Source: Seison nebaliae
Lineage: Eukaryota; Rotifera; Pararotatoria; Seisonacea; Seisonidae
Assembly (NCBI GenBank): GCA_023231475.1
Contig: JALJEE010001001.1
Location: 1-43,823 of the forward strand
Length of the DNA stretch: 43,823 nucleotides
Reading direction: 5' to 3'
This document shows positions 21,935 to 33,095 of the stretch, in pieces. The notes beneath the pieces are model-generated. The model saw only the letters and a program-made list of their open reading frames with translations, was not told the origin of the DNA and did not search any database. Numbering within the stretch: the stretch's first letter is position 1; each line of letters starts with the position of its first letter. Both the position numbers and the translations under genes were made by a program.

Positions 21935-22007
21935 GGCTCTGTGGCTTAGTGGTTAAAGCGCCTGTCTCGTAAACAGGAGATCGTGAGTTCAAATCTCGCC
22001 AGGGCCT
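21935..22007 (+). tRNA. tRNA-Thr, anticodon CGU
   Basis: Full cloverleaf without intron. The acceptor GGCTCTG pairs with CAGGGCC (one G-U). D arm GCTTA..; anticodon stem CCTGT/ACAGG with loop CTCGTAA gives anticodon CGT, which reads ACG Thr codons. T arm GTGAG TTCAAAT CTCGC. Box A (TGGCTTAGTGG) and box B (GTTCAAATC) are intact. No CCA is encoded, as in eukaryotes, and a T run follows immediately as a Pol III terminator. Confidence 0.95.
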
Positions 22008-22287
22008 TTTTGGATTTTTGAAAAAAAAAATTTTTTTAATAATTTTATTAAGATAAACTTTCAAATTATGAATTTCGTTAAAAGATTGAATGGAAATGTT
22101 GAAGAATGTATCATTAGGAGGGAAAGAAGTTAATTGTGGGGAATAAGTTCAGATTAATTACGTAGCGGAAAATGAAGGATTTGAATGGGTTCGATTACAA
22201 GTATAGGTGTAAGGTCGACAACCGTTATATGGAAAGGTTAAATTGTCTTTTATTAGATGGTAAATAATTGTGATCGATAAGTGCAGC

Positions 22288-22752
22288 ATGGTGAATAAGG
22301 CAAGATTGAAGTATTCAGTCGTGATTCATTCTTTCTTGGCCACTCTCATTCTATTGGAGATTATCGTTTATCATTTCGAATGGAAATTGAATGATAATGA
22401 AGATATTCCTGGTCCGAAATTATGGCACTACATTTGGCTGACATCTATCGTTCCCGCCATCGTCTCATTGACGACGTTGTCAAGAAACAATTATTCTCTA
22501 CTCAAATATTGTTATTACGGTGTGTTGTCGTTGGGTCTGTGCACTTCCATTTGTGTGATTCTCATTAACGCTCCCGTTCTGTACGATTATGTGATGGATA
22601 AAGAATCGACGAATCTGCCTCTCTTATTCGGAAGTATTCCTATTCTCATCATCTGGTACTTCTTCCTCGCAATCGCTATTCAAGTTCACGTACTTTCACT
22701 CTTCTTCATCTCACAATTATTGGGTTGTTGGAAAGAGAGGAAAAGTTCATGA
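22288..22752 (+). CDS. JAGN1: Jagunal homologue, ER membrane protein
   Basis: 154 codons from the ATG at 22288 in a single exon. Four hydrophobic segments are seen, and the family core is clear: LWHYIWLTSIVPAIVSLTTL then SRNNYSLLKY (human FPRNNISYL), a GLCTSICV helix, and IQVHVLSLFFISQLL near the end (human VQVHAWQLYYSKKLL). Jagunal is an ER protein needed for ER organisation and vesicle traffic to the secretory pathway. The short N-terminus relative to the human protein could mean a missing upstream exon, but no better start is visible. Confidence 0.9.
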   Translation: MVNKARLKYSVVIHSFLATLILLEIIVYHFEWKLNDNEDIPGPKLWHYIWLTSIVPAIVSLTTLSRNNYSLLKYCYYGVLSLGLCTSICVILINAPVLYDYVMDKESTNLPLLFGSIPILIIWYFFLAIAIQVHVLSLFFISQLLGCWKERKSS

Positions 22753-23138
22753 TGTTAATTACTACTTTCGAATTTTGTTTTCTTTCTTTTTAATCTGCTG
22801 CTTCTTCTCCCACTAAAGAAATTTAATAAATAAATTTTATATTTCTTTTCAATTCTTCACACGTCCGAAATTCAGAGATTTCTTCCTGATTTTTACAATT
22901 ATTTTTTCCTTTCTAAAAAATTCTTTTCTAACAAATTCAATTTGTATTATTAGATGTGTTTTTCATTCTTAAGAATGACAATTGTCATTTGTTTGTATAA
23001 TTGAGAAAATGAAGAAAATTTAAAATTTGCTTTTAAACTTAATATTTGAATTCCACGATCCAATTATGAGAGTGAGGGAGTGAGTTGTTTTAGAAGAGTG
23101 GATTGTCAAGTAGAAATGAGTGGGAAAGAAGGAAGACG

Positions 23139-23531
23139 ATGTTGGCGAATAAGAAGAGTAATCAACGAATTACTCGATACCATCCACCACTTAACAGTTA
23201 TGGAGGTAACAATGAATTGAAGAAACAAGACAAGGTAATGCAATATTTCAATACGGTGGGTATTCGCAGTCCAACAGAAGAAGAAGACACGTTGGCAGAT
23301 CACATCCACTTTTTAGGAATGTTCTTCTCAATTGTCGGTCTATTCGCCAAATTGAAGATTTGTTCGTGGGGAGCATTGATCTGTTCCATTATCGGTTTCG
23401 CTCATTCGGCCACGGTAGATGAGAACCGTCAAACGGTCAGTTCATTCATGCTCTCCATTTCGGCGTTATTGATGTCATATTTGAACAATCCACAACCGTT
23501 ATCTTATCAGTTGGGTATCCTATTCGGATGA
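23139..23531 (+). CDS. WDR83OS: Asterix (PAT complex subunit, WDR83OS)
   Basis: 130 codons in one exon. The family signature is clear: ITRYHPP at the N-terminus (human VLRYKPP), HIHFLGMFFSIVGLFAKLK, and the near-invariant SSFMLSISALLMSYLNNPQP. Two to three hydrophobic segments follow. Asterix pairs with CCDC47 in the PAT complex at the translocon, shielding polar membrane segments of multipass proteins. The ATG at 23139 is preferred; an earlier ATG at 23116 is in another frame. It is slightly longer than the human protein (about 106 aa) at both ends. It neighbours Jagunal, another ER protein; the spacer of about 390 bases argues for separate transcripts. Confidence 0.92.
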   Translation: MLANKKSNQRITRYHPPLNSYGGNNELKKQDKVMQYFNTVGIRSPTEEEDTLADHIHFLGMFFSIVGLFAKLKICSWGALICSIIGFAHSATVDENRQTVSSFMLSISALLMSYLNNPQPLSYQLGILFG

Positions 23532-23701
23532 GCAGAACTTTCCTTTTTTATTTTCCTCAAAATTTGAGAGAATTAAAATAAAATAAATTTTCATTTAAAT
23601 CTTATTTCCAATCTTATTAGTTGTTATTTTATTATTATTTCAATATTTAATTATTTAATTTCAAAATTATTATCAATATAAGACAGATATGTGAGAGAAA
23701 T

Positions 23702-26422
23702 ATGCAGATGGAATTATCGAAATGTCTCCTCCACATCTTCCCACAAGTTCTCATGATTTGGAAACGTCATTCGATTCATCCGAAACTGTTCCAAACACTA
23801 TACATCGAACGAAAGGAGGAATTACATTTCTCGTTCGACGAATTGTGGAAACGAGAAGAGGAATTGCAATTGATCAAAGACAATTTGTTATACGTGACGA
23901 AACGGGAGAAAGGCGGGAAATGTGAGACGATCGAATTCTACGGAATTTTTGGTTTGATCAAATTCCTTTTTGGTTACTATTTAATTCTCATCACAAAATT
24001 CAGTGAAGTGACAACATTCCATTCGTCGTCCATTTATAAGATTGATGATGTAAAAATCATTTATATTCCTAATGGGGAATTGACATCAAAACAATTCCAT
24101 CATGAGAAACAACGTTCATGGAATAAGAAGAAATTATTGGAAGACGTTCAAGAGAATTTCATGACGTTCCAATTAATGATGGATGAAACAGAAAATTCGG
24201 AGAAATTTCTTCGAGATATTTGGATGAATGATGATGATCGTGATCAACAAAACAATTCCGTTACATCTACCAACACTCTCACTTCCACTCTCACCACCAT
24301 CGAACAACGATATATTAAATTACTCTACGAGAGTTTATCGTCACACTCTCTCTATTTCAGTGAGAGTTTCAATCTCTTCCTCACATTCCAAGAGAATTTG
24401 TCCCAATTTGAACATATGATAAAATCGAATGAGAAATTCGTCGCAATTAATTTCAACAATCAATCATCTCATTCTCTCAATGATTGTGAGAATTGTAATC
24501 GATGGAATGAACTCAATGAGGAATCAATAAAGAAATATTGTTGGAATCGATATCTCTTACAGGATTTGAGACGATTCGAGAAAATATCTTCCGTTTTCGC
24601 CATCGATGTCATGTGTGGATTCATTGATAGTTTCCAATTAATGCCATCAGGTAAGAGATTACATTTTTTATTTATTTGTCGACGATCTTCTAAGATGGCA
24701 GGAGTTCGATATTTGAAAAGAGGCGGAAATATGGAAGGAGATGTAGCAAATGAAGTTGAGAGTGAACAAATTATAAGTGATGAATTATTTAATCGATTCT
24801 CTTCATTTGTTCATATTAGAGGATCAGTACCTTTATATTGGTCACAACAACAATCGATGATTCCAAAACCGCCCATCATTATCGATTATGAAGATCCATA
24901 TTGTTCTTTGCCCATTAAACATTTCACTCAACTCATTCGTCGTCATTCATCTCCTATCGTCATTGTGAATTTGATGAAGAAGAATTATAAGAAAAATTCC
25001 GTTTCCTCATCATCGTCGATAACGGGCGTAAACGTTTCAATTCCTCCAATCGAAGAATCATTAAACAAATTACCGAAATGTCAACAAATATTTTATGATT
25101 ATCGATCGAATGAATTATTGAACGAATTGAAAAGTGAACAATTATTGACGAATCATTATCTTCGTTCTGTTCGTTTTATTCAACAATATACTCCGACGAA
25201 CACTCTCATTTATTATCACATCGATTTAGCAGCTGCTGCCAAATCGTCTTTAGTTTCCGGTACGACAAAAAACAAATCAAAAATCAAGTCATTAACTATT
25301 AAGGAAGAGGATGAGGACGGTCAAGAAGAGTTATGTCAAATCATTCCCAATACGGAATTGTTGAAACGTTTAGAGAATATTTATTATATTGATATTCTTC
25401 CGAAAGTCAATATTTTCTTATGGGAGAATGGAACCCAAAAACGCCAAAAAGGGGTCGCCCGTCTGAATTGTGTCGATTGTCTCGATCGAACAAATACAGC
25501 TGCTTATATTTTGGGTCGAGTAGCTTTCTCGTTTCAATTGTCGTCTCTCGGATTCATTCGTGACATTCATAAATTCCATATCGATTCCGTTGCTGATGAA
25601 TTGTTGAAAAAGATTTATGAATCTGGAGGTGATACGATTGCATATCAATATGTGGGATCTCAACTTGTTCATCGAGTAGATACTTATCGGAAAACGACAT
25701 CATTAATTACCAGACAATCACGTGATATGGTCCAGTCAATTTCGAGGTATTATAGTAACACTTTTACGGATAATGAGAAGCAGATGTCACTAAATATCTT
25801 ACATGGAACATTCATTCCATCTCAACAAATTAACAAAGATATTTGGCAACATTTCACTGATTATTATTGGCATGTGAATTATTCGTTTACGTCAACGCCT
25901 CTCCACTTGATGTGGGCGATGATGAGAGAATTAGAAAAGAAAAAGAAATCTGATAAGAGTCGTAACAATGAAAGAAAATTGAAATTCATCTCATCAAATC
26001 CGTTGAAGATGGTGAAATATGAGAATTTCCCAAAACTCTCGGAGAAAATTGAGAAATGTCGTAAACATCAAAATGGTGAACGATGTTTCTCAGTGAAACT
26101 AAATGATCAACAAATGAACGATGTGGAAATGTGCAGAGAGAAAATGATCTCATCAGATCTTCTAATTGATAATGAATTGACAGTTAATCGATTACCATCG
26201 TTCGATGTTTTCAATGACAATGAAATGAAATATTTCGAATTCATCGAAGAGCAAAAGAATAAGAAGAGACAACTGAAGAAGAGAAGGAAGAAAATGAAGG
26301 AGGAAATATTTTCATCTTTTAATTATTTGGATTATAAAGAGGAGGAGGACGATGAGATATATGAAGAATTGGAGATCGATCAACAAATAATGATCAATTA
26401 TACAAAATTAATATTTCAATGA
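23702..26422 (+). CDS. FIG4: FIG4/Sac3 phosphoinositide 5-phosphatase
   Basis: A single uninterrupted 906-codon ORF, the same length as human FIG4 (907), although the domain spacing differs. The Sac domain is clear: FGYYLILITK, IYKIDDVKIIYIPN, CRRSSKMAGVRYLKRG, EGDVANEVESEQI, RGSVPLYWSQ, then the catalytic P-loop RLNCVDCLDRTN with Cys at residue 590. GDTIAYQYVGSQLVHRV and QSISRYYSNTFTDNEKQ separate FIG4 from Sac1 and Sac2. The enzyme removes the 5-phosphate of PI(3,5)P2 in the PIKfyve-VAC14 complex on endolysosomes. Asn/Ser-rich insertions lie before the P-loop and the C-terminus is charged. Lack of introns contrasts with its many-exon neighbours and might point to retroposition, though no poly-A tail or flanking repeats prove it. 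AATAAA signals follow near 26485. Confidence 0.95.
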   Translation: MQMELSKCLLHIFPQVLMIWKRHSIHPKLFQTLYIERKEELHFSFDELWKREEELQLIKDNLLYVTKREKGGKCETIEFYGIFGLIKFLFGYYLILITKFSEVTTFHSSSIYKIDDVKIIYIPNGELTSKQFHHEKQRSWNKKKLLEDVQENFMTFQLMMDETENSEKFLRDIWMNDDDRDQQNNSVTSTNTLTSTLTTIEQRYIKLLYESLSSHSLYFSESFNLFLTFQENLSQFEHMIKSNEKFVAINFNNQSSHSLNDCENCNRWNELNEESIKKYCWNRYLLQDLRRFEKISSVFAIDVMCGFIDSFQLMPSGKRLHFLFICRRSSKMAGVRYLKRGGNMEGDVANEVESEQIISDELFNRFSSFVHIRGSVPLYWSQQQSMIPKPPIIIDYEDPYCSLPIKHFTQLIRRHSSPIVIVNLMKKNYKKNSVSSSSSITGVNVSIPPIEESLNKLPKCQQIFYDYRSNELLNELKSEQLLTNHYLRSVRFIQQYTPTNTLIYYHIDLAAAAKSSLVSGTTKNKSKIKSLTIKEEDEDGQEELCQIIPNTELLKRLENIYYIDILPKVNIFLWENGTQKRQKGVARLNCVDCLDRTNTAAYILGRVAFSFQLSSLGFIRDIHKFHIDSVADELLKKIYESGGDTIAYQYVGSQLVHRVDTYRKTTSLITRQSRDMVQSISRYYSNTFTDNEKQMSLNILHGTFIPSQQINKDIWQHFTDYYWHVNYSFTSTPLHLMWAMMRELEKKKKSDKSRNNERKLKFISSNPLKMVKYENFPKLSEKIEKCRKHQNGERCFSVKLNDQQMNDVEMCREKMISSDLLIDNELTVNRLPSFDVFNDNEMKYFEFIEEQKNKKRQLKKRRKKMKEEIFSSFNYLDYKEEEDDEIYEELEIDQQIMINYTKLIFQ

Positions 26423-26649
26423 TTTAAATTAAAAGGTAAAATTTTAATGATTTCATTATCAATGTCATGCTTTTTTGAATATTTAATAAAATTTTAAATA
26501 AATTCTTTAAGACTTCTTAAGTGAGATGACGTCAAAATAACGACAAGTCATGAATCGTACTCATATAAATACTCTTCTTCTTTTCCCATTTCCATTTTAA
26601 CTTAATTTCAATAATCTTATCGATTATACAAAACGTTTCATTAATCTAA

Positions 26650-29087
26650 ATGATTGATCCAATTAATAACATTCCAGTAGTGTCTGTGGTGAATGAACTT
26701 CCTCATCCATTGAATGGAAGAAAGAAGTTAATTCGAAAAAATCAAGTCAGTTTCATTGCCATCATAGTGATCGGGTTTATTATTCTCCTCAACAAATTAT
26801 TCATCATTCTCATTCTCTCAGTATTACAATTATTGCTGTTGCTGCAATAACTGCAGGAGTATTGTTAGGTGGTGGAACAAGTGCAACTAGTAACGGTGTG
26901 GAAATCAAACCTTCTCCCGTTAGTACAGATGGAACGACAGTAGAACCAGCTACAACGAAAGGAACAACAGAGAAACGAAGCACAACAATAACGGCGAGTG
27001 CTGCTAGTAGAATTGCAGAATATCCTAACGAGTTCACAATTCTTTCTCTTCTTTTTGAGAAAAATTCAAATCCATTTCAGAGATGGAGATAGTGAACGTT
27101 GTCCATATGAAATTGACGTGCCGAATATCGCCGTGGCTTGTAATTCGAGAGAGAAATATCGTTCACTTGATGGAAAATGTAACAATCTACTCCCTGCGCA
27201 TAATTGGTATGGCGTTGTTCATACACCGATGCTTCGAGCAGCCAAACCGGCTTACACCGTCGTCCAAACACAACTCAATGGTCCGAGACGTACGGATGAA
27301 AACGATTATCTCCCCAATTCAAGAGATATCACTTTAGCCGTTTTCGCTAACGACCAAACATTCTCTCAAAAAGATTCACATTTGTTCGTGTCGTTCGGTC
27401 AATTGTTGTCACATGATGTGACGGTTGCTGAACATTCATTTGGAAGAGCTGGTTTCTTCCGAGGAAAAGACAAATGTCCCTGTCAGGTTAAGGATGAAAA
27501 ATTAGTATCAGCAGAATGTATGAGTATTCCGATTGGATCGAAAGACGATTTCTTCCCAAAAAAGGACTGTCAACATTTGAATCGAGCTAAAGAAGCTCAA
27601 TACAAAAATTCTTTGTGTCCTTTCGCAAAGAACAAGAAAAACCCGAAAAATGTGTTGAATGGCGTTACACATTATCTCGATCTTTCCATAGTATATGGAT
27701 CCAACTTAGAAACTAATTCAGCATTAGTAGGAGAAGATTCAGAAATGGAAGTGTCATATGTGAAGGAAAACAATACGGCTATTACGAACCAATTGATGCC
27801 GGATTATGCTGGATCAGATCATTTATGTGAAGAAATGAAAACTAATACGACATGTTTCTCAGCTGGAGATGAACGAAATAGTGAGACGTTGGGATTGAAT
27901 AGTCTTCATACGATTCTGGTACGAAACCATAATCATATCGTACGAGAACTAAAGAAAGTGGAAGTGGTGAAGAGTGAGAAGGAATTGTATGAATTGGCAA
28001 GAAAAATTAATATTGGTCAATTCTCAACCATCGTCTATGGTGAATGGCTTCCAAATCTACTTGGCGATCAGGTGATGACCGTTTTCGATTTGAAATTACA
28101 ATCCGAAGAGAAATTCTTTGAGGGTTATTCTGATCAAGTTGATCCTCGAATGAGTATCGAATTGAACAGTGCTGCTTTCCGTATGGGACATACCATGCTT
28201 CGCGGCGATTTAACATTGAGAGATAACGATTATGATATTTTGGATACGGTGGAACTTGATCGAACTTTCTTTAACACCAAAATTCAAAGAAGGTTTATCA
28301 TTTCCAGAATTTAAATTTAAATTTTCTTTTCGATTAGTGAAAATGGAATCGAAAATATTCTTTTTGGTCTCTTAAGAGATCGAGCAGCATTATCTAAATT
28401 GAGTATACCGGTAGCGATGCATTCTCGATTATTTGCCATTTATGGTGAGAATGATGAAGTATTATCTGCTCATGATATTGCTAGTATTGATGTGGAAAGA
28501 GGACGAGATGCCGGATTGAAGGGTTATACTCACTATTTGAATTCTTGTCAGAAGAGAATATATGGTGATGAAGGACGATATGTTGAAACATATGACGATT
28601 TGGAAGACGAATTTATTATTCATAAGAATAATCTCGATATCATGAAATCCGTTTATAAGTTCCCCCATTTTTCTTCTTCATTTCATCTCAAATTTATGAA
28701 CAACAGGAAATTGGATGACGTCGATCTATTTGTCGGCGGTTTAGCCGAAAGTCATATGCCTGGTGGTTCGATAGGCCCAACATTCGCCTGCATTTTCGGC
28801 GATGCCTTCGAAAGAATGAAGAAAGGAGATCGATTCTATTTTGAAATAGATGATAGTCTCACCGGTTTCACACAAGAACAATTGACATCCGTCAAAAAGA
28901 TGTCGATGTCTAAAATGTTATGTAACACTTTGTCTGATGTTAAGCAGATTCAGAAATCAGCTTTCAATATCCCATCGCCAAGGTCAGTCATTTGATTTTA
29001 TATTTTCACTTTCACTTTCTTTCTAGTAATGTCGATGTGGAATGTGGAAGTTTAGATGATGTCGATTATTCGTTGTTCAACGAGTAA
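26650..29087 (+). CDS. Animal heme peroxidase, probably membrane-anchored
   Basis: Six exons, 26650..26726, 26822..27031, 27081..28292, 28338..28658, 28707..28982, 29027..29087; 718 aa and all phases close. The first intron is the least certain. An N-terminal basic stretch precedes a hydrophobic helix (ITIIAVAAITAGVLLGGG), suggesting a type II anchor or uncleaved signal, then a Thr-rich stalk. The peroxidase domain has the distal His in FGQLLSHDVT, the catalytic Arg in GDERNSE, the LHTILVRNHNHI helix, the proximal His in RMGHTMLRGDL, and VERGRDAGLKGY. All catalytic residues are present, so it should be an active extracellular enzyme of the peroxinectin/peroxidasin superfamily, oxidising halide or tyrosine. 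No Ig, LRR or EF-hand modules are attached. An exact subfamily cannot be set. Confidence 0.92.
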
Positions 29088-29331
29088 ATTTGAAAAAAAA
29101 GAAGAAACAATTTCCTTTCTTTAGTTCTCCTATTTCTTCAGTTTTCTTAGAATAAATTTTAGTTTATGAGAAATATATTTCTTGTTTTGTTTGAATTGAA
29201 AATTAGAAGAAGATAAAGATGAGAAGAATATCGATAAAATAACAAATAAACAATATGATGGAATTGCATCAGTATAAAATGAATTTAAAAGTTTGCGCCT
29301 CGATAATTCTTCTTCTTATTTGAAAGTAGAA

Positions 29332-31833
29332 ATGAAAGACAGTGATACATATACGTTACAGAATGGTGATAACTTTCGACCATCGAAATATGTGTCACTT
29401 GATCGATTACGATCAAGTCGTCCACCCGAGAACAAATCGGATACGACGATCAGTCAGAATTTCTCAGAAATCATCGAACAGAGTGGTCGTAAATTTGCTA
29501 GTCGATCACATAAGAAAAAGTTAAGAAATGAAGTTTCCATTCATGAAACGGAAGATATTAGTTCATTCGTCAAAATGACACCAGATAGTGAAAGGTATGA
29601 GAATCCATTTTTTCCTTCCGAATCCATCAAAGATTCGTCAACCATCTCCAAATTGAGTGAGGGAATGGTAAAAACTGCAGTGGGAAAAAACATTCTTCCA
29701 AGTCGAAAATTCATTCCATATCCGATACATGACATGTATTCAGTAAATCAAAATGCTCGAACTTCGTCAGTGAATCGTGAATCGAGACGAACGCCAAAAA
29801 ATCGATCATTGAAAAATACTTTTCAAAACCATCGATCGAATGGCTTAAACCAGAGACGTATAAGGAATGAACAATATTTGGAGTTGGATGAGATAACACC
29901 GTCAGGAATGATAATTGTTCCCAATGAGCAGGAGTTGTCGAAAGATATGAGTGAGATAGTTGCCGTTCCGACAGAAAATAATTTTATGAATCCCTCCAAT
30001 TTCTGGACGAGTAAGAAATGGGAGAATTCCATAAGTTCCTTCTCGAAACATTTGACGAATCCATCTGATTATCAAAATATTAATACTCATAATTATGATT
30101 CGATTCGAAATGATAGTTATGAGAATTTCGAAGAGATTAATGAAGATACTTTGTATGCGAATTTGGATCATTCTCAAGAAAAAATTGGAGGTTATACAAA
30201 TCAAAGTAGTAGTCCCCTATTATCACTCACTCAACGAGCGTCAAGTCAAGGAACTTCAGGTCATGGACGATCATATGCGATAAGTTCATATGAGACTCCA
30301 CCAATCAATAAACCGAGTTCAACAATGAAGAATTCTCGATCGTTATCATCAGGAATTCCAAATATTCCGGATGATGTGAAGAATTATTTGAATAATTTGA
30401 AGAGGGAATATGCATCAATTGGCAAAGGTGCCATATTGGATGTGCATGGTTTGGAGCGACAAAGGAACACGATTCGAAAGGTCATGGATCGAACGGAAAT
30501 GCCAGCTCAACGTATCCTCCGAAAGAAGTATGAACATCATGTAAGGAAATTACAACAACAGAGAGCGATACCTGAGGCTGGTATGAATATTTTCAAGAAG
30601 ATTCCATCGTTCGCTGAATCTAAGAGTGTCAAATTACTTCCCCAATCCGTATTGAAACATAAGATGGCGGAGAAATGTCACAAGAACAAATATGAATTTC
30701 AAATTTTCAGAAAACAGAAAAAGAAAAGTCCTCGTGTCACCATTCGAGATTCGGGAGAGCAGAATCTAAATAATAATAATAACGACCTAGATAATGTTGG
30801 ACAAAATCTTTTCGTGGAATCAGACAACGAAAATACTTCACACAAAGTCGATCAAGCCACATCTCCCATTCAGACGTGTGTTCCATATCAGAAACCGATA
30901 GAACCGATAGATGAGTTCAAGAAAAGTTCCACAAGCTGTGTTTGTTCGACAACGGTTGAAATGGGAACACAATCCAATCCGAATGGCTTCAATCAAGTGG
31001 AAACGAATACGAATCAAAATAAGGAGAATTCAGTGATCGATCAACCGAAAGATATTAATTTCTTGATGAAAGAATTGATGCAGATTTTGGATTTGCAAAA
31101 ATTGGAGAATGTGAGAAAGCCACCGAACAATTCGTTGAATGAAGAAGAATTGAGAAGGAATATACAGATGGAATATGAAATTAAAATGAAGAAGATTTTG
31201 GGGAATATCGTCCATCAAATTCAGAATGACAAAAGAAACCTCGTTGCGAAATTAGTGTCGATGGAAATGGAAACGGAAGAACGCGATAATCTTATAAAGA
31301 ATTTGAGGCAATCAATCGAAGTGTTGGTGAATCGTCATCGACATGATGATACGATGTCGGTCGAATTGTTGAATCTTCTCAAACTGTTATGTGAATCGGA
31401 AAATATTATCAAATTGAAAGAATATCGAAGAAATATTGAGAATCAAGCGGGAGAGAATGAAGTGAAATATGATCCAAGTAATATCAATTATATTAAATAT
31501 GTGACGTTAGAATTTATATTAGTCATTTAATATATTTTTTCGATTTCTTTCAGACGACAAGAACGTGCACAATATGTAGACGAAACACTCAAATCTCGAA
31601 GGAGACAAAAGAAGAAGAATAATCGGAATATCCTAATTCCAAAGAATCAATTGTTCATCGAACGTTCTCGACAACGACTTAGTAACATTGCATCCTATCC
31701 ATTGGAGGAAGTTATTCCAAAACGTCCCGAACAGAGTGCTCCTCCTCTCAACATGCAGAAATTGATGAATGCGAAAAGCGTTGCGGTAAGGAATTTATTA
31801 AGTAATTATCGATTGACAAAACCTTCGAAATAA
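29332..31833 (+). CDS. Large unrecognised protein with C-terminal coiled coil
   Basis: Two exons, 29332..31505 and 31554..31833 (48-nt intron, phase 2), 817 aa. The ATG at 29332 is the first in a long open frame. The N-terminal half is disordered and rich in Ser, Asn and Arg. A helical basic segment follows (GLERQRNTIRKVMDRTEM, YEHHVRKLQQQRA), then an Asn-rich linker, a predicted coiled coil (LMKELMQILDLQKLENV, MEMETEERDNLIKNLRQ) and a basic tail (RRRQKKKNNR). No signal peptide or membrane segment. The composition recalls centrosomal or axonemal scaffold proteins, but I recognise no family and assign no function. Confidence 0.75.
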
Positions 31834-32234
31834 TCGGAAGTTCATATAAATAGGAAAAAAATCTTCAGAAATAACCATCAATCTCTTCTATTTTCATTCG
31901 AGAATTTTGCACAATAAACTTCAATGTTAATTTCTATTAATATCTATTAAAATCAATTTGATAATCAATTTATTGGACACATAAATTCATTAACATCAAA
32001 ATTAACATGATAATAGTGATCATAAATATCAGGTAAGATAAGAATGAATAGAACATTAAAATTATTTCATTTGGAAGTGATAAACAGGAAAAAGTAGAAA
32101 CATTTTGAATTAGATATTCTTACGACCTAATGGGGAATCCAAAAGATTGAATATTAAGGATTGCTAATTAACAAAAAATATTAATTTTTACATGTACATT
32201 TTTTAACGAAATTTTTTTGATGAATGATTCAGTG
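31834..32234. other. Intergenic spacer between convergent genes
   Basis: AT-rich; contains AATAAA-type signals for the coiled-coil gene (near 31913). Nothing else recognised. Confidence 0.5.
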
Positions 32235-32423
32235 TTAACTGCTCATGGGAATGTACCTTCTTCTGTTGTCGGGATCTCTCCGATTATGAATCCTCTCCAT
32301 TTTAACTTGTAAGAGACGAAAGTATTCCTGATAAGTCGAGTCAGCGACGGATAGAATAGAAGAGAGTTTCAGAAAGACCAGTACCTTGAACACCACGAGG
32401 AAAAACTTGTACGCACTCCACAT
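32235..32423 (-). CDS. Short secreted or membrane peptide, unrecognised
   Basis: 62 codons on the minus strand with a good start context (AAAATG). The first ~27 residues are hydrophobic (KFFLVVFKVLVFLKL), like a signal peptide ending near SVADS. The remainder is a small charged peptide containing YFRLLQVKMERI and the basic cluster RRDPDNRRR, where convertases could cut. It might encode a peptide hormone or be the last exon of a longer gene; no family is recognised. Confidence 0.4.
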   Translation of the reverse strand: MWSAYKFFLVVFKVLVFLKLSSILSVADSTYQEYFRLLQVKMERIHNRRDPDNRRRYIPMSS

Positions 32424-32644
32424 TTTCCCTTAAAGACAGTCGTGCGTAGGACGAAATCAAAAAAAAAGAGTTTTATCGAATTAACTTTTATTTTGAAACG
32501 GAAAGTAAAATGAAAATAATATAACTAATTTATTCGATTTAGTTCCATCTACTTTCTACTTGAAGTAGTCTCTCTTATCTCTCGAACAATTCGCTGCATC
32601 AACTAAATCGAAATAGAATTTCTCTTTTCCATCTCACATCCATT

Positions 32645-32857
32645 TTAGACGTGGCAAGCAACCGAATAAATGAACGCCTCGAATAGAATGATGAATAAAC
32701 TCACCTTCTGTAGGAATGACAATCCGGTAATGAACAAGATTATTTGTAACGTGCCAAATATGACGAAATAGAGTGGCGAGAATCTTAATTTTCTCCGGAT
32801 GGTGTTCAACAAATTTTTTGTAGTACTCACTTCTTTCTCGTTAATTGTCGTCTCCAT
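32645..32857 (-). CDS. Small single-pass membrane protein, unrecognised
   Basis: From the ATG at 32857 the frame gives 70 codons: a charged N-terminus (METTINEKEV), then a hydrophobic helix (LYFVIFGTLQIILFITGL). A consensus donor (AAG then GTGAGT) near 32704 is followed 27 nt later by an AG, so a 27-nt stop-free intron may or may not be removed; both versions end at the same TAA. The helix resembles the first segment of rhomboid-type proteins, but no catalytic part is found. It may be a partial gene. Confidence 0.35.
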   Translation of the reverse strand: METTINEKEVSTTKNLLNTIRRKLRFSPLYFVIFGTLQIILFITGLSFLQKVSLFIILFEAFIYSVACHV

Positions 32858-32944
32858 TTTTCGATAAAGGGTCGTAAAGAAAGGAAATTTCCAAATTTGA
32901 ACCAAAAAAATAGAAAACTAAAAAATTCTAATACAAATTTTTCT

Positions 32945-33095
32945 CTAACCAATTCCTCCTTCTGCTTTTGATGAAAGTTGTTTTATTCCAAATCGAAAAA
33001 CCTTTCTTCATCAAACGAACAAATAAAATGGTTTGAAATTGAATTGCGAATAAACAAATTGGATGTTGATGAAAGTTAATAAGAAAACTACTTCT
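32945..33095. repeat. Dispersed repeat, copy 1
   Basis: Similar to 34198-34360 in the same orientation: shared GATGAAAGTT, then CAAACGAAC/TAAACGAAC, then GTTTGAAATTGA and GAATAAA with small indels. On the minus strand both copies contain a reading frame with QFQTILFVRL/QFQTVLVVRL, but other frames are equally conserved, so conservation looks like DNA repeat copying. The longer minus ORF at 32928-33302 that contains it is not otherwise supported. Confidence 0.5.

Noticed and set aside
22288-23531. Jagunal and Asterix as an ER-protein operon.
   Set aside because: The ~390-base gap and separate poly-A signals give no sign of co-transcription; adjacency is probably chance.
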